Source: Streptomyces sp. NBC_01237 (lineage in GTDB: Bacteria; Actinomycetota; Actinomycetes; Streptomycetales; Streptomycetaceae). Taken from it: 41,090 nucleotides of DNA. The stretch covers positions 1-41,090 of the forward strand of contig NZ_CP108511.1 in assembly GCF_035917275.1 (NCBI RefSeq). Direction: 5' to 3'. Positions within the stretch are counted from its first letter, which is position 1; every line of letters begins with the position of its first letter. Made by a program: the position numbers and the translations under genes. Below are positions 7,762 to 14,925 of the stretch, one piece after another. The notes beneath the pieces are model-generated. The model saw only the letters and a list, made by a program, of their open reading frames with translations. It was not told the DNA's origin and did no database searches.

Positions 7762-8259
7762 ATGAACCAGCAGAACCCCATCGCCCAACCCCCGGCCCCG
7801 TCGTACGCCGTGCCCGCCCCGGCTCCGCTCGCCGGTCCCGTGCAGCTGCACGGCGAGCGCCGCCAGGAGCACCAGGACGTCATCGTGTGGGTGCCGGACG
7901 GCTACGGGCGGATGGTGCCCGTCAGCCGGTCGCAGGCTGACGCGATGCTCGCGATGGTGCCCGCGACCCGCCCCCGCGACCTGTCCCCCCAGCCGCTCCT
8001 GGACCCCCGCGCCCAGACCGTTCTCGCGGCCGGCCTCGGGACCGGAGCCGCGGCGGCCGGTGTCGGCTACGGGCTCGGCCAGGCCCTCGCGCCGGTCGTC
8101 GCGGTCGCCTCCAGCGGCGGCCTGTGGGCGATCGCGCTGGTCGTCGTGTTCGCCGCCGCCGCCCGCCGCAGCCCCTCCCACACCACCTACACCACCCACA
8201 ACCACGTCTCGGCCCGCTGGGGCGGCAAGGCCACCACCAGCACACGAAACGGCAGGTGA
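7762..8259 (+). CDS. Membrane protein, possible spread protein
   Basis: This 165-residue protein has a Pro/Ala-rich N-terminus, then a polar part (VIVWVPDGYGRMVPVSR). Two predicted membrane segments follow (TVLAAGLGTGAAAAGVGYGLG, about 86-106, and GLWAIALVVVFAAAA, about 120-134), and a Thr/Ser/Arg-rich cytoplasmic tail ends the protein. The start at 7762 follows GAGGAG. Position after the TraB-like gene and the small membrane-anchored form suit Spd proteins, which help plasmids spread inside recipient mycelium. The family is not recognised for certain. Confidence 0.65.
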   Translation: MNQQNPIAQPPAPSYAVPAPAPLAGPVQLHGERRQEHQDVIVWVPDGYGRMVPVSRSQADAMLAMVPATRPRDLSPQPLLDPRAQTVLAAGLGTGAAAAGVGYGLGQALAPVVAVASSGGLWAIALVVVFAAAARRSPSHTTYTTHNHVSARWGGKATTSTRNGR

Positions 8260-8265
8260 GAGGAC

Positions 8266-8622
8266 GTGACGCGCTACCAGGGCACGCTGCCGACCGCGCT
8301 CCTGCGCGACGACGTGATCCGCCCCACCGAGTACACCCGCTGGGCCCACGCCCACACCCGGTTCGCCCGCCGGGAGAAGGACGCCGCGATCCTCCAGAAC
8401 CTGCTGGAGACGATCCCCCACCAGGGCCTGCGCACCCCGATCGTCCTCGGTGTCAGCGACCGGCACGGCGACGTGTACGTGGCCGACGGACACCACCGCG
8501 CCGTCGCCCTCCGGGTCCTGCGCGCCCCGCGCTTCCCGTTCCACTGGTACTGGATCAAGAACGTCGGCGTCCGCATCGAGGACCGGCCCTTCCCCTACTA
8601 CCTCCTGGAAGAGCGCCGCTGA
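8266..8622 (+). CDS. Stand-alone ParB/sulfiredoxin-fold protein
   Basis: This 118-residue protein starts at GTG 8266 after GAGAGGA. It contains the core of the ParB N-terminal fold: GLRTPIVLGV, then VYVADGHHRAVALRVL, with the DGHHR motif matching the DGxHR signature of ParB/Srx nucleotide-binding domains. It lacks the ParB DNA-binding helix-turn-helix and dimer domain, so it is not the main partition protein. Such stand-alone domains can act as nucleases or CTP/ATP-binding proteins. It sits in the TraB/Spd operon; its role there is unknown. Confidence 0.7.
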   Translation: MTRYQGTLPTALLRDDVIRPTEYTRWAHAHTRFARREKDAAILQNLLETIPHQGLRTPIVLGVSDRHGDVYVADGHHRAVALRVLRAPRFPFHWYWIKNVGVRIEDRPFPYYLLEERR

Positions 8623-8638
8623 CGGCTGCCCGTCCACC

Positions 8639-8660
8639 CCGCGCGGCCGGTGCCGCGCGG
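8639..8660. terminator. Intergenic stem-loop
   Basis: CCGCGCGGC (8639-8647) pairs perfectly with GCCGCGCGG (8652-8660) around a four-base loop. It lies 16 bp after the 8266-8622 gene and 53 bp before the next start. It may be a weak terminator or an mRNA-processing element within the operon. Confidence 0.4.
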
Positions 8661-8713
8661 AGCGGGCGGGGAGCCGGAAAGCCCGCTCCAGCCCACGTTC
8701 AGGAAGGCCAGAC

Positions 8714-8929
8714 ATGGCAGCCAGCCGTCACCACCGTACCGACCAGACCCCCGACCAGATCCGCCAGGACATCAAGAACGACATCGCGGCCAGCCGCCGC
8801 GAACAGCGCGAGCTTCAGGCCGCCGGGAACCACCGTGCGGGCGAGGCCATGCGGCAGGAGACCGACCGGTTCGTGGATGAACTCAGCGACCTCAACGCCG
8901 GGCGCTGGACGCCCCAGCACGCCGCCTGA
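8714..8929 (+). CDS. Small charged helical protein
   Basis: This 71-residue protein begins at ATG 8714 after AGGAAGG. It is almost wholly charged helix (PDQIRQDIKNDIAASRREQR, then GEAMRQETDRFVDELSDL). No family is recognised. The sequence after its stop (CTGACGGCTGCCCG) repeats that after the previous gene (8621 and 8926), suggesting that the two gene ends arose from each other or share a processing signal. Confidence 0.6.
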   Translation: MAASRHHRTDQTPDQIRQDIKNDIAASRREQRELQAAGNHRAGEAMRQETDRFVDELSDLNAGRWTPQHAA

Positions 8930-8978
8930 CGGCTGCCCGATCCGCCCGAGTGAGACGGGCGGTGAGGGGAGCCGTCAG
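8926..8978 (+). terminator. Nested stem-loop overlapping the stop of the 8714-8929 gene
   Basis: CTGACGGCT (8926-8934) pairs with AGCCGTCAG (8970-8978), enclosing CCGCCCG (8942-8948) with CGGGCGG (8956-8962). Both stems are perfect. It lies between two small genes and may attenuate transcription between them. Confidence 0.45.
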
Positions 8979-9012
8979 ACGACGGCCCCACATGCACACC
9001 CCTGGAGGACAC

Positions 9013-9264
9013 ATGGGCACCTACGTGATCCGACCCGGCACCTACCCCCAGCTCCCGCCCGGCCTCTACCGGTGGACGGCGGTCGTCGCCGTCGACGGCA
9101 CCGCCCGCGCCGCCGCCGTACAGGCCGTCGAGCGCTACGGCGAAACCCGCATCGAGTACGCGCAGTCGGCCATGCCGCTCGCGGCCGAGGTGCTGGCCGA
9201 CATCCGCCACGAGCCCGGCATGAGTCAGGCCGCGCTTATTCAGCTGAGGCTCCACCGCTCCTGA
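9013..9264 (+). CDS. Small hypothetical protein
   Basis: This 83-residue protein starts at ATG 9013, five bases after GGAGGAC; the ATG at 8992 has no comparable ribosome site. It is a compact alpha/beta sequence (TYVIRPGTYPQLPPGLYRWT, then AVQAVERYGETRIEYAQ). No membrane segment or known motif is seen. It belongs to the series of small genes downstream of the TraB-like gene. Confidence 0.55.
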   Translation: MGTYVIRPGTYPQLPPGLYRWTAVVAVDGTARAAAVQAVERYGETRIEYAQSAMPLAAEVLADIRHEPGMSQAALIQLRLHRS

Positions 9265-9343
9265 CCCCGCCGGGCGGCCGACTCACTGTGCAGGCGACCG
9301 GCCGCCCCGCGGGTCCCATCCCTCACGAGACAGGACCCCGATC

Positions 9344-9418
9344 ATGGCACTCCGCAAGGCCAACGAACAGTCGAAGCAGGCCGCCGAGAAGGCCGCTGCG
9401 AAGGGCGGCCGGTCATGA
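9344..9418 (+). CDS. Very short basic peptide
   Basis: A 24-residue frame runs from ATG 9344 to the TGA at 9416-9418 and encodes MALRKANEQSKQAAEKAAAK plus four residues. A purine-rich stretch (GAGACAGGA) precedes it. It overlaps the next small frame by ATGA, as coupled genes do elsewhere on this plasmid. It is Lys/Ala-rich and helical. The overlap is the main support; it could also be a leader peptide. Confidence 0.4.
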   Translation: MALRKANEQSKQAAEKAAAKGGRS

Positions 9419-9549
9419 GCAACGACGAGAAGAACGACGAGAAGCAGGCAGCCGACGCCCTCGCCCAGCAGCGCATCGCCGAGGCCACAGCAGCCGCAGA
9501 GGCCGCCGCCGCCGCCCGTGCGGCGACCGAGGCCGCCCAGCGCCGCTGA
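9415..9549 (+). CDS. Short Ala/Glu-rich helical protein
   Basis: This 44-residue frame overlaps the preceding one by ATGA and ends just before a strong terminator. The product is a single charged helix (EKNDEKQAADALAQQRIAEA) followed by an alanine-rich run. No family is recognised. Its place between a coupled start and a terminator supports real translation. Confidence 0.45.
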   Translation: MSNDEKNDEKQAADALAQQRIAEATAAAEAAAAARAATEAAQRR

Positions 9550-9560
9550 CACCCCTCACC

Positions 9561-9590
9561 GCGCCCCGGGCGGACACCCGCCCGGGGCGC
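9561..9590 (+). terminator. Terminator of the left transfer operon
   Basis: GCGCCCCGGGCGG (9561-9573) pairs perfectly with CCGCCCGGGGCGC (9578-9590) around a four-base loop, 11 bp after the last small gene. It probably ends the transcript that starts near 3745 or 7564. Confidence 0.75.
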
Positions 9591-9643
9591 CCCACCGTGA
9601 CACCCCCTCGCCGCCGCTGCGCATGCTTGGAATCCCGCAACGC

Positions 9644-9667
9644 AACTTGTAAATCAACTTGTAGTTG
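9644..9667. promoter_or_regulatory. TTGTA repeat operator, site A
   Basis: Two direct copies, AACTTGTAAATC and AACTTGTAGTTG, start at 9644 and 9656, a 12-bp period. Closely related clusters occur at 15791-15821 and 16822-16856. All three lie upstream of plus-strand genes, and one lies beside an XRE regulator gene. They are probably binding sites of a plasmid regulator. Confidence 0.55.
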
Positions 9668-9788
9668 AGTTCCAAGTGTGCAATGGTCGGTGTGCGCCCG
9701 CCGGACAACCTCCGGAGCGACGCCCCGGAGCCCGATTCGACCCGGCTCCCGGACGCTCAGAATCTCTCGACAACCCCAAGGAACCGCC

Positions 9789-10277
9789 ATGCACGCTGAC
9801 ATCACCACCCCCGAGGGCAGGGCCAAACTCGCGCAGGTCTACAACGACGCCGCCAAGATCGCGGAGGGGTGCGCCCGTCTCCGCGACCAGGACGCGGCTG
9901 CTGTGGGCATCACTCCCGAGGCGCTGGAGCGGGCGATCCTGGCGGCGCGTGAGCTTCGCTTCCGGGTCGACATCCGCAGGGAGGCGGCCCGGATCATCGC
10001 GGCCGGAGAGCAGCCGACCCCTCCCCCGGCCGACGGCGACGCCTTCGACGCCGGGCACTACGCCGCGTGCGTGGTGGACTCGCTCCGCGCCGCCGCCGTC
10101 GCGGACACCGCCGCGCAGGACGGCGAACGCGTCGCCGCCGACCCCGCGACACCCCCGACCCTCCGTCAGCAGGCCGCCGTCGCCGCCCAGTACGCCCGGC
10201 AGCACGCGCAGGAGTACCGGGCGGAGGCTCACACCTTCGGGCGAGGCGAGATCCCCGACCGCTACATGTCCACCTGA
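9789..10277 (+). CDS. Hypothetical helical protein
   Basis: This 162-residue protein starts at ATG 9789 after AAGGA. It is mostly helical (LAQVYNDAAKIAEGCARLRD, then EALERAILAARELRFRVDIRR) with an Ala-rich second half and no membrane segment. No domain is recognised. It is monocistronic, lying between the site A repeats 120 bp upstream and its own terminator, so it may be controlled by the XRE regulators. Confidence 0.65.
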   Translation: MHADITTPEGRAKLAQVYNDAAKIAEGCARLRDQDAAAVGITPEALERAILAARELRFRVDIRREAARIIAAGEQPTPPPADGDAFDAGHYAACVVDSLRAAAVADTAAQDGERVAADPATPPTLRQQAAVAAQYARQHAQEYRAEAHTFGRGEIPDRYMST

Positions 10278-10289
10278 TCTGAGACCAGT

Positions 10290-10317
10290 TCCGGGACCGG
10301 CCCCCGCCGGTCCCGGA
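10290..10317 (+). terminator. Terminator after the 9789-10277 gene
   Basis: TCCGGGACCGG (10290-10300) pairs perfectly with CCGGTCCCGGA (10307-10317) around a six-base loop, 12 bp after the stop codon. Confidence 0.75.
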
Positions 10318-10327
10318 CGCCCGAACA

Positions 10328-10390
10328 CATTTCAGGAGCCGCGCCCAGCATTTCAGGAGCCGCGTCCAGCATTTCAGGCGCGGCCCGGCA
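10328..10390 (+). repeat. Three 21-bp direct repeats (iteron-like)
   Basis: Units beginning CATTTCAGGAGCCGCG start at 10328, 10349 and 10370. The first two differ by one base over 21, and the third is diverged after CATTTCAGG. The exact two-turn spacing places proteins on one face of the helix. They lie just upstream of the DUF2637 membrane-protein gene and could be operator sites or plasmid iterons. Confidence 0.7.
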
Positions 10391-10429
10391 GTGGGGCAAA
10401 GTAGCCCCCAGGCACACACGAGGAGAGCA

Positions 10430-12316
10430 GTGACCACCATCGCAGAGGCCCAGGCCGTACGCCGGACCCCACCCCCGACCGCCCCCGACCCGACCACAAC
10501 CCCCGCTCCGGGTGAGCCCGATGACGCCGTTTCGGCGACCGCTCCGGACCTTTCGGCGGTGCCGGTCCCGGATTCGGCAGACGGCACCCCTGTTGCGGCG
10601 GAGGCGCCGCCGGTTGCGGACGGCGGAGCCAAGAAGGCGTCGAAGCGGGGAGGCGGGCGGCACCTCTGGCTGATGATCCCTCTCGCGTGCGTCGCGGTGC
10701 TGTCCGGCATGGGGGCCGCAGCGATCGGTTTCGCCTTGTCCTACGGGGCGTTGCGGTCGGCTGCTGTCGGCTGGGGGTTCGATGCGGGGTGGGAGAGCTA
10801 CGCGTTCCCGTTCGCCCTCGACGGGCTGATCATCGCCCTGTACACGATCGATCTGGTACTGGCGTGGCGGGGGATGGCGCGCCCGTGGGTTCGGATGTCG
10901 GCGCACGCACTCACCGCCGTGACGATCATCCTCAACATGGCGTCGGCCGCCGGATCGGCGCCCGGCTCACCTGGACTGGCGGACGCTCTCTGGGAGCATC
11001 CTGCGCGGCTGCTGGCTCACGCGGGGATGCCGATCGCGTACGTGCTGCTGACGGAGGCGGCGCGCTGGGCGATCGTGCGGGCTGCCCAGCTTGAGGCCGG
11101 CGCCTATGACGGCGACCGGCTCACCCTGGCCGATTGGGTGCTGCGTCTGCCGACCACGTGGAACATTTTCCGGCACGCCAAGACATGGCCGTCCACCTAC
11201 TCGGAGGCCCGCAAGCACGTCCGCGACCTGGCGGTCTACCGCATCTGGCTGGAGCACCGCGAGGAGATTGAGGATGGTCTCGCCGCGGATCGGGTGGGTG
11301 TCCTGGATCGCATGCCCGAGCTGCTGGCCCCCTACGGTGTCAGCGTCAAGGACGCCCGCGCCCTTCCGGACCTGATGCAGGAGCGGGAGCGGCAGCGCAA
11401 GGAACGCGCGGACCGGGCCGAGAAGGACCGCAAGGACCGGGTGGAGCGACAGCGCCTGGAGGACGCGCGCAGGGACGCGGTCCAGGCGCGCGAGGATGCG
11501 CGGGAGCAGCAGCGGCAGGCGCGCGAGGACGCGCACAGGGAACGCCTCGCGGTCCTGGCAGCCGAGGCGGAGGAAACCCGCCGTGCCGGTGAGTTGGCGG
11601 TGCTCCGCGCCCAGACCGCCGGGGCGACCCGGGCGGCCGAGGCCGAGGCCGAGGGGACGGGCGCGGCTGCCGAACTGGAGGCGCGGGCGGCGCTCGCTGC
11701 GGTCAAGCGGGCGGCGACGGAGGAAGAGCGCCTTGCCGCCATGGAGGAGGCCGCCGAAGAGACCGCGCGCACCGTCGAAGCGAGGGCGCGGGCCGCCGCA
11801 AGCAAGGCCGCGCTCCTCGTAAGCGAGCGCACGGCCGCCGAAGAGACCGCACGGATCGCGAAGGCGCGGGCAGGGGAGGAGTGCGCGAAGGCTGAGGAGA
11901 AGGAGGCCGAAGCGCGGGCCGCTCAGGCTGAGGCGGAGGCCGCCGAACATCTGCGCGCGGCTGCCGAAATCGCGGAGCTGGCCGCTGCAAGCGAGCGCAC
12001 CGCCGCCGAAATCGCGGAACTGGCTGCCGAAACGCGGGCGCGTGCCGCGTCCGCTGAGGCGCTGTCCGACCTGTCGCAGGTGCAGATCAAGGAAAGGGTC
12101 GTCGCGCGGCTGCTGCTGACCAATCCTCACGCGGACGGCGCCGCCATCGCGGAGCGGCTTGGCGGGGCGTCCGCTTCCACCGCCAGCACCTACCGCAAGG
12201 CTGCTGAAGGGCTCATTGCTCAGGGTTACCCGGACCACGACCCCGACCTGTCGGCCCCGTGGTTCGCGGACACCGCTGCCACGGTCATCCCCGGCCAGAC
12301 TGAGATCACCGTCTGA
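10430..12316 (+). CDS. DUF2637-type membrane protein with long coiled coil and C-terminal helix-turn-helix
   Basis: This 628-residue protein starts at GTG 10430, a few bases after GAGGAG. A Pro/Thr-rich head is followed by about four membrane segments (about 65-210) with the DUF2637 signature SYAFPFALDGLIIALYTIDL and SAHALTAVTIILNM. Residues about 300-560 form a long Arg/Glu/Ala coiled coil. A helix-turn-helix-like end follows (GAAIAERLGGASASTASTYR). DUF2637 proteins occur beside TraB genes as SpdB-like spread proteins. The coiled coil is unusually long. The layout suggests a membrane anchor that holds DNA or other Spd proteins. It ends at a strong terminator. Confidence 0.75.
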   Translation: MTTIAEAQAVRRTPPPTAPDPTTTPAPGEPDDAVSATAPDLSAVPVPDSADGTPVAAEAPPVADGGAKKASKRGGGRHLWLMIPLACVAVLSGMGAAAIGFALSYGALRSAAVGWGFDAGWESYAFPFALDGLIIALYTIDLVLAWRGMARPWVRMSAHALTAVTIILNMASAAGSAPGSPGLADALWEHPARLLAHAGMPIAYVLLTEAARWAIVRAAQLEAGAYDGDRLTLADWVLRLPTTWNIFRHAKTWPSTYSEARKHVRDLAVYRIWLEHREEIEDGLAADRVGVLDRMPELLAPYGVSVKDARALPDLMQERERQRKERADRAEKDRKDRVERQRLEDARRDAVQAREDAREQQRQAREDAHRERLAVLAAEAEETRRAGELAVLRAQTAGATRAAEAEAEGTGAAAELEARAALAAVKRAATEEERLAAMEEAAEETARTVEARARAAASKAALLVSERTAAEETARIAKARAGEECAKAEEKEAEARAAQAEAEAAEHLRAAAEIAELAAASERTAAEIAELAAETRARAASAEALSDLSQVQIKERVVARLLLTNPHADGAAIAERLGGASASTASTYRKAAEGLIAQGYPDHDPDLSAPWFADTAATVIPGQTEITV

Positions 12317-12331
12317 CCGGTCGACGGATGC

Positions 12332-12368
12332 GAGAGGCCCGGGGCGCGGCAATCGCCCCGGGCCTCTC
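12332..12368 (+). terminator. Terminator after the DUF2637 gene
   Basis: GAGAGGCCCGGGGCG (12332-12346) pairs perfectly with CGCCCCGGGCCTCTC (12354-12368), followed by TCTGTTCT. It is 15 bp after the stop codon. Confidence 0.85.
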
Positions 12369-12462
12369 TCTGTTCTACCCCGGACCGCGAGGGCGCGCGT
12401 ACCTCATAGGTCATAGGCCCGTCAGGGCGTTACCCGCCGGACGTGTCGCCCGTTGAGAGGGC

Positions 12463-12831
12463 ATGCGAAAGATCATCATCACAATGGCTGTCGGCGCCGC
12501 GCTCGCCGCGACCGTACCGGCTCACGCAAGCGGCTCCGGACAGAGCGGGCCCGTGGGTATCGGTGTCATCGGCACCGCGCTGCATGTCCGGGAGGTGCGC
12601 GCCACTCTCGACGGATGGCACGCGGGGGAGCGTGCCCGTGTCTCCCTGTGGAGGGGGGGCTCGCGGGTCAAGACCGTGACCAAGTGGAAGGACACGTCCT
12701 CGAAGCAGGCCGCAGGACTCAAGTACGAGATTGCGACGTGGCGGATCAACCGGCGGTTCCCTGACGGGTCGCAGCTGTGCGTGAACTTCCAGGGGCGTGA
12801 CCAGCGGGCATGCGCCACCATCCATAGCTGA
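12463..12831 (+). CDS. Small secreted protein
   Basis: This 122-residue protein has a clear signal peptide (MRKIIITMAVGAALAATVPAHA, likely cut after AHA). The mature part of about 100 residues has two cysteines (QLCVNF and ACATIHS) that could form a disulfide, and a basic middle (SLWRGGSRVKTVTKWK). The start follows GAGAGG. No family is recognised. It stands alone between two strong terminators, so it is a single-gene unit with an extracellular product. Confidence 0.7.
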   Translation: MRKIIITMAVGAALAATVPAHASGSGQSGPVGIGVIGTALHVREVRATLDGWHAGERARVSLWRGGSRVKTVTKWKDTSSKQAAGLKYEIATWRINRRFPDGSQLCVNFQGRDQRACATIHS

Positions 12832-12854
12832 CGGACCCCCAGCCCGACGTCAAC

Positions 12855-12889
12855 CGCATCGGCCCCGCCCTCGTGGCGGGGCCGATGCG
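12855..12889. terminator. Terminator after the secreted-protein gene
   Basis: A perfect 15-bp stem, CGCATCGGCCCCGCC (12855-12869) with 12875-12889, closes a five-base loop 24 bp after the stop codon. No T tract follows, as is usual in Streptomyces. Confidence 0.8.
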
Positions 12890-12893
12890 CGTT

Positions 12894-12917
12894 CGGTGTC
12901 GAAAATTTTCGACACCG
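12894..12917. promoter_or_regulatory. 24-bp perfect palindrome upstream of parA, possible parS or operator
   Basis: The half-site CGGTGTCGAAAA (12894-12905) is followed immediately by its exact reverse complement (12906-12917), with an AAAATTTT centre. It lies 69 bp before the ParA start. Plasmid centromeres and par-operon operators often lie here. I saw no other copy in the window. It differs from the chromosomal parS of Streptomyces (GTTTCACGTGAAAC). Confidence 0.6.
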
Positions 12918-12985
12918 TCATGCCGGCCGGACGGCGCCCCCGTGGGACGATGCTGCTGAGCCAAGCCAAAGCAGAGGAACCAGAA

Positions 12986-13927
12986 ATGCTGGTAGACGAC
13001 GAAGTGCCGCTGTTCGACCGGTCGGCACTGTCCCGTACCTACGTCTTCGGGAACGGCAAAGGAGGTGTCGGGAAGACCACGTTGACCAGCAACATAGGGG
13101 GACTTGCCGCTGAGGCCACCCCGGACGCATCCGTACTGCTGGTGGACGTGAACGGCCAGGGCAACATCGGCCGGGATCTCGGCTACCGCAAGACCGGCCG
13201 GGACGATGAGGGTGAAGCGATGTACGAGGCGCTGCGCCACGGCACCCCGCTTGTCCCCATCAAGGACGTCCGACCCGGGCTTGATGTCGTGGTCGGTGGT
13301 CGGCACGTCAGTGCTGTGCCGGACATGCTCCAGTCGACGTACCGCCTCGCTCAGCGGCGGCAGGCGCTCGCCCTCGCGATCTCCCTTGCGCCGATCGCCG
13401 GTCAGTACGACCTGATCGGCATCGACTCGGCGCCGGAGAATCCGCCCCTCCAGCAACTCGCGCTCGCTGCCGCGCGGTGGCTGATCGCTCCCACCCGGAC
13501 CGACCGCGCGTCGATCAATGACGGACTCGGCAGCATCGCGCTCCAATTCGATCTGGTGCGGCGCACGGTGAACCCGGATCTCGAACTGCTCGGTGTCGTG
13601 CTCTTCGGTAGCGGGCAGGGGTCGACGTCGATCCGCCGTCGCGCTCTCAAGTGGATCGCTGAAGAGCTGGAGACGGACGAGTCGATCGTCTTCGAGACGT
13701 TCATCCGATACGCCGAGGGTGTGGGGGTGGACGCGCGGGCGCGCGGCATGCTCGCCCACGAGTTGGAGCGGGCCGTCGCTGACAATCCGCGGTTCTGGGA
13801 CATCAAGGCGGGCCGCGCCACCAGTGACCACGTCGTGTCGGCTACCTCCGGATCGGTAGCCGAAGACCTGTCAGATCTCGCCCGCGAGGTCTTCCTCCGA
13901 GCCGCTGAATGGGACCGTGCCGCATGA
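12986..13927 (+). CDS. parA: ParA-type partition ATPase
   Basis: This 313-residue protein carries a deviant Walker A motif, GKGGVGKTT (about 24-32), and a LLVDVNGQGNIGRDL segment where most ParA proteins have DxDPQGN, so the proline is a glycine here. A Walker B-like strand follows in DLIGIDSAPENPP. I chose ATG 12986 because AGAGGA precedes it; ATG 12950 is in frame but lacks a ribosome site. There is no N-terminal helix-turn-helix, as in small type Ib ParA proteins, and expression may be controlled through the 24-bp palindrome. It overlaps the next gene by ATGA. It should drive segregation by ATP-dependent movement with its DNA-bound partner. Confidence 0.85.
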   Translation: MLVDDEVPLFDRSALSRTYVFGNGKGGVGKTTLTSNIGGLAAEATPDASVLLVDVNGQGNIGRDLGYRKTGRDDEGEAMYEALRHGTPLVPIKDVRPGLDVVVGGRHVSAVPDMLQSTYRLAQRRQALALAISLAPIAGQYDLIGIDSAPENPPLQQLALAAARWLIAPTRTDRASINDGLGSIALQFDLVRRTVNPDLELLGVVLFGSGQGSTSIRRRALKWIAEELETDESIVFETFIRYAEGVGVDARARGMLAHELERAVADNPRFWDIKAGRATSDHVVSATSGSVAEDLSDLAREVFLRAAEWDRAA

Positions 13928-14859
13928 CCACCGTTGACAGCACCGCAGCCGCCGAGTCCACGGGGGCTCTCCTGGGAACCAAGGGGCGGGCGGCGGGGCT
14001 TGCCGGGCTGATGCCGCGCCGTGACGGCCAGGCTCCGGCCGGCTCCGGAACCAGGGCCGCCGAAGTGGTGCCGCCGCCGCCCGACCCGTTCGCGCCTGCC
14101 CCGCTGGACCGGGCGGCCGTGACCGGGTCCCCGGAGGAGCGTCTCGCCATCGTGGAGCGCGCTCTCCGCGCTGCCAAGCTCACCGAAATGGAGAGCGTCC
14201 GCGCGGCCCGGGTGCGCGGACGCATCGAGGCCGGGACCGCCCTCCAGTTCTTCGTAGAGGACCAACTGCACCTGGTGGCCGGGTACACGTCGCTGGACGC
14301 GTACGCCGCCGCCGTCCTCCAGATGGACCGCAGCGCGGTGTACGAGTACATCAAGGACGCGAAGCGGCTGGTCCTGGTCGCGCCCGTCGTCAAGGCCCTG
14401 GAGCGCCCGCTCGTGCCGTCACAGGCCAAGGTCCTCGCTCCCATCGTGGAGACCCACGGAGAGGCCAGGGCGCGGGACGTGGTGACGGAAGCACTGGACA
14501 CGGGCAAGATCACCGTCGCCTCGCTGCGGGCCGCCGCGAAGAAACTCGGTCTCAACGCGACGGACGCGGAGGACGAGAAGGACGGGCCGAACGGGGAGAC
14601 CCCGAAGGCCGGTCAGCCTGACGTCCTGGACGTGATCGAGGCCGCGCTCCTGAGGCTCCGCGAGATTCGCGGAGCCCTCGACAAACCGGCCTTCCGCGCG
14701 GCATGGCTGGACGTGACGGAGACGGAGACGGAGACGGAGACGGCAGAGGGGGAAGACGGCGAGCGCCGCGCACGCCTCGCACAGCTTCGCGCCGCCGTGG
14801 CCGCCGAGGCGCGCGCCATCCTCAATGCAGCCCGCTGGGAGCCGCCGAAGACCGGCTGA
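13924..14859 (+). CDS. Partition partner protein, ParB-like but atypical
   Basis: This 311-residue protein is translationally coupled to parA by ATGA. The middle (about 75-210) is a helical DNA-binding-type region: YTSLDAYAAAVLQMDRSAVY, then VPSQAKVLAPIVETHGEAR, which resembles the helix-turn-helix part of ParB-like proteins. The usual ParB N-terminal domain with GERRxRA is absent; a Pro/Ala-rich tail of about 65 residues is in its place. A run of ETETETET (about 266-273) is encoded by the 6-bp repeat GGAGAC at 14717-14742. It is most likely the centromere-binding partner of ParA. Confidence 0.7.
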   Translation: MTTVDSTAAAESTGALLGTKGRAAGLAGLMPRRDGQAPAGSGTRAAEVVPPPPDPFAPAPLDRAAVTGSPEERLAIVERALRAAKLTEMESVRAARVRGRIEAGTALQFFVEDQLHLVAGYTSLDAYAAAVLQMDRSAVYEYIKDAKRLVLVAPVVKALERPLVPSQAKVLAPIVETHGEARARDVVTEALDTGKITVASLRAAAKKLGLNATDAEDEKDGPNGETPKAGQPDVLDVIEAALLRLREIRGALDKPAFRAAWLDVTETETETETAEGEDGERRARLAQLRAAVAAEARAILNAARWEPPKTG

Positions 14860-14876
14860 CCGTACGCAGAAGGAAG

Positions 14877-14903
14877 GGGGCCCCGCCAGCGTGGCGGGGC
14901 CCC
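14877..14903. terminator. Terminator after the partition operon
   Basis: GGGGCCCCGCC (14877-14887) pairs with GGCGGGGCCCC (14893-14903) around a five-base loop, followed by GTTCTGT. It lies between convergent genes and may serve both. Confidence 0.8.
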
Positions 14904-14925
14904 GTTCTGTGTGCGGGTTGATGTC

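Noticed and set aside
7453..8715. Minus-strand frame of 420 codons
   Set aside because: It is antisense to several small genes with good ribosome sites and has shadow-type composition.
12894..12917. Chromosomal-type parS
   Set aside because: The palindrome does not match GTTTCACGTGAAAC, so only a plasmid-specific role is proposed.
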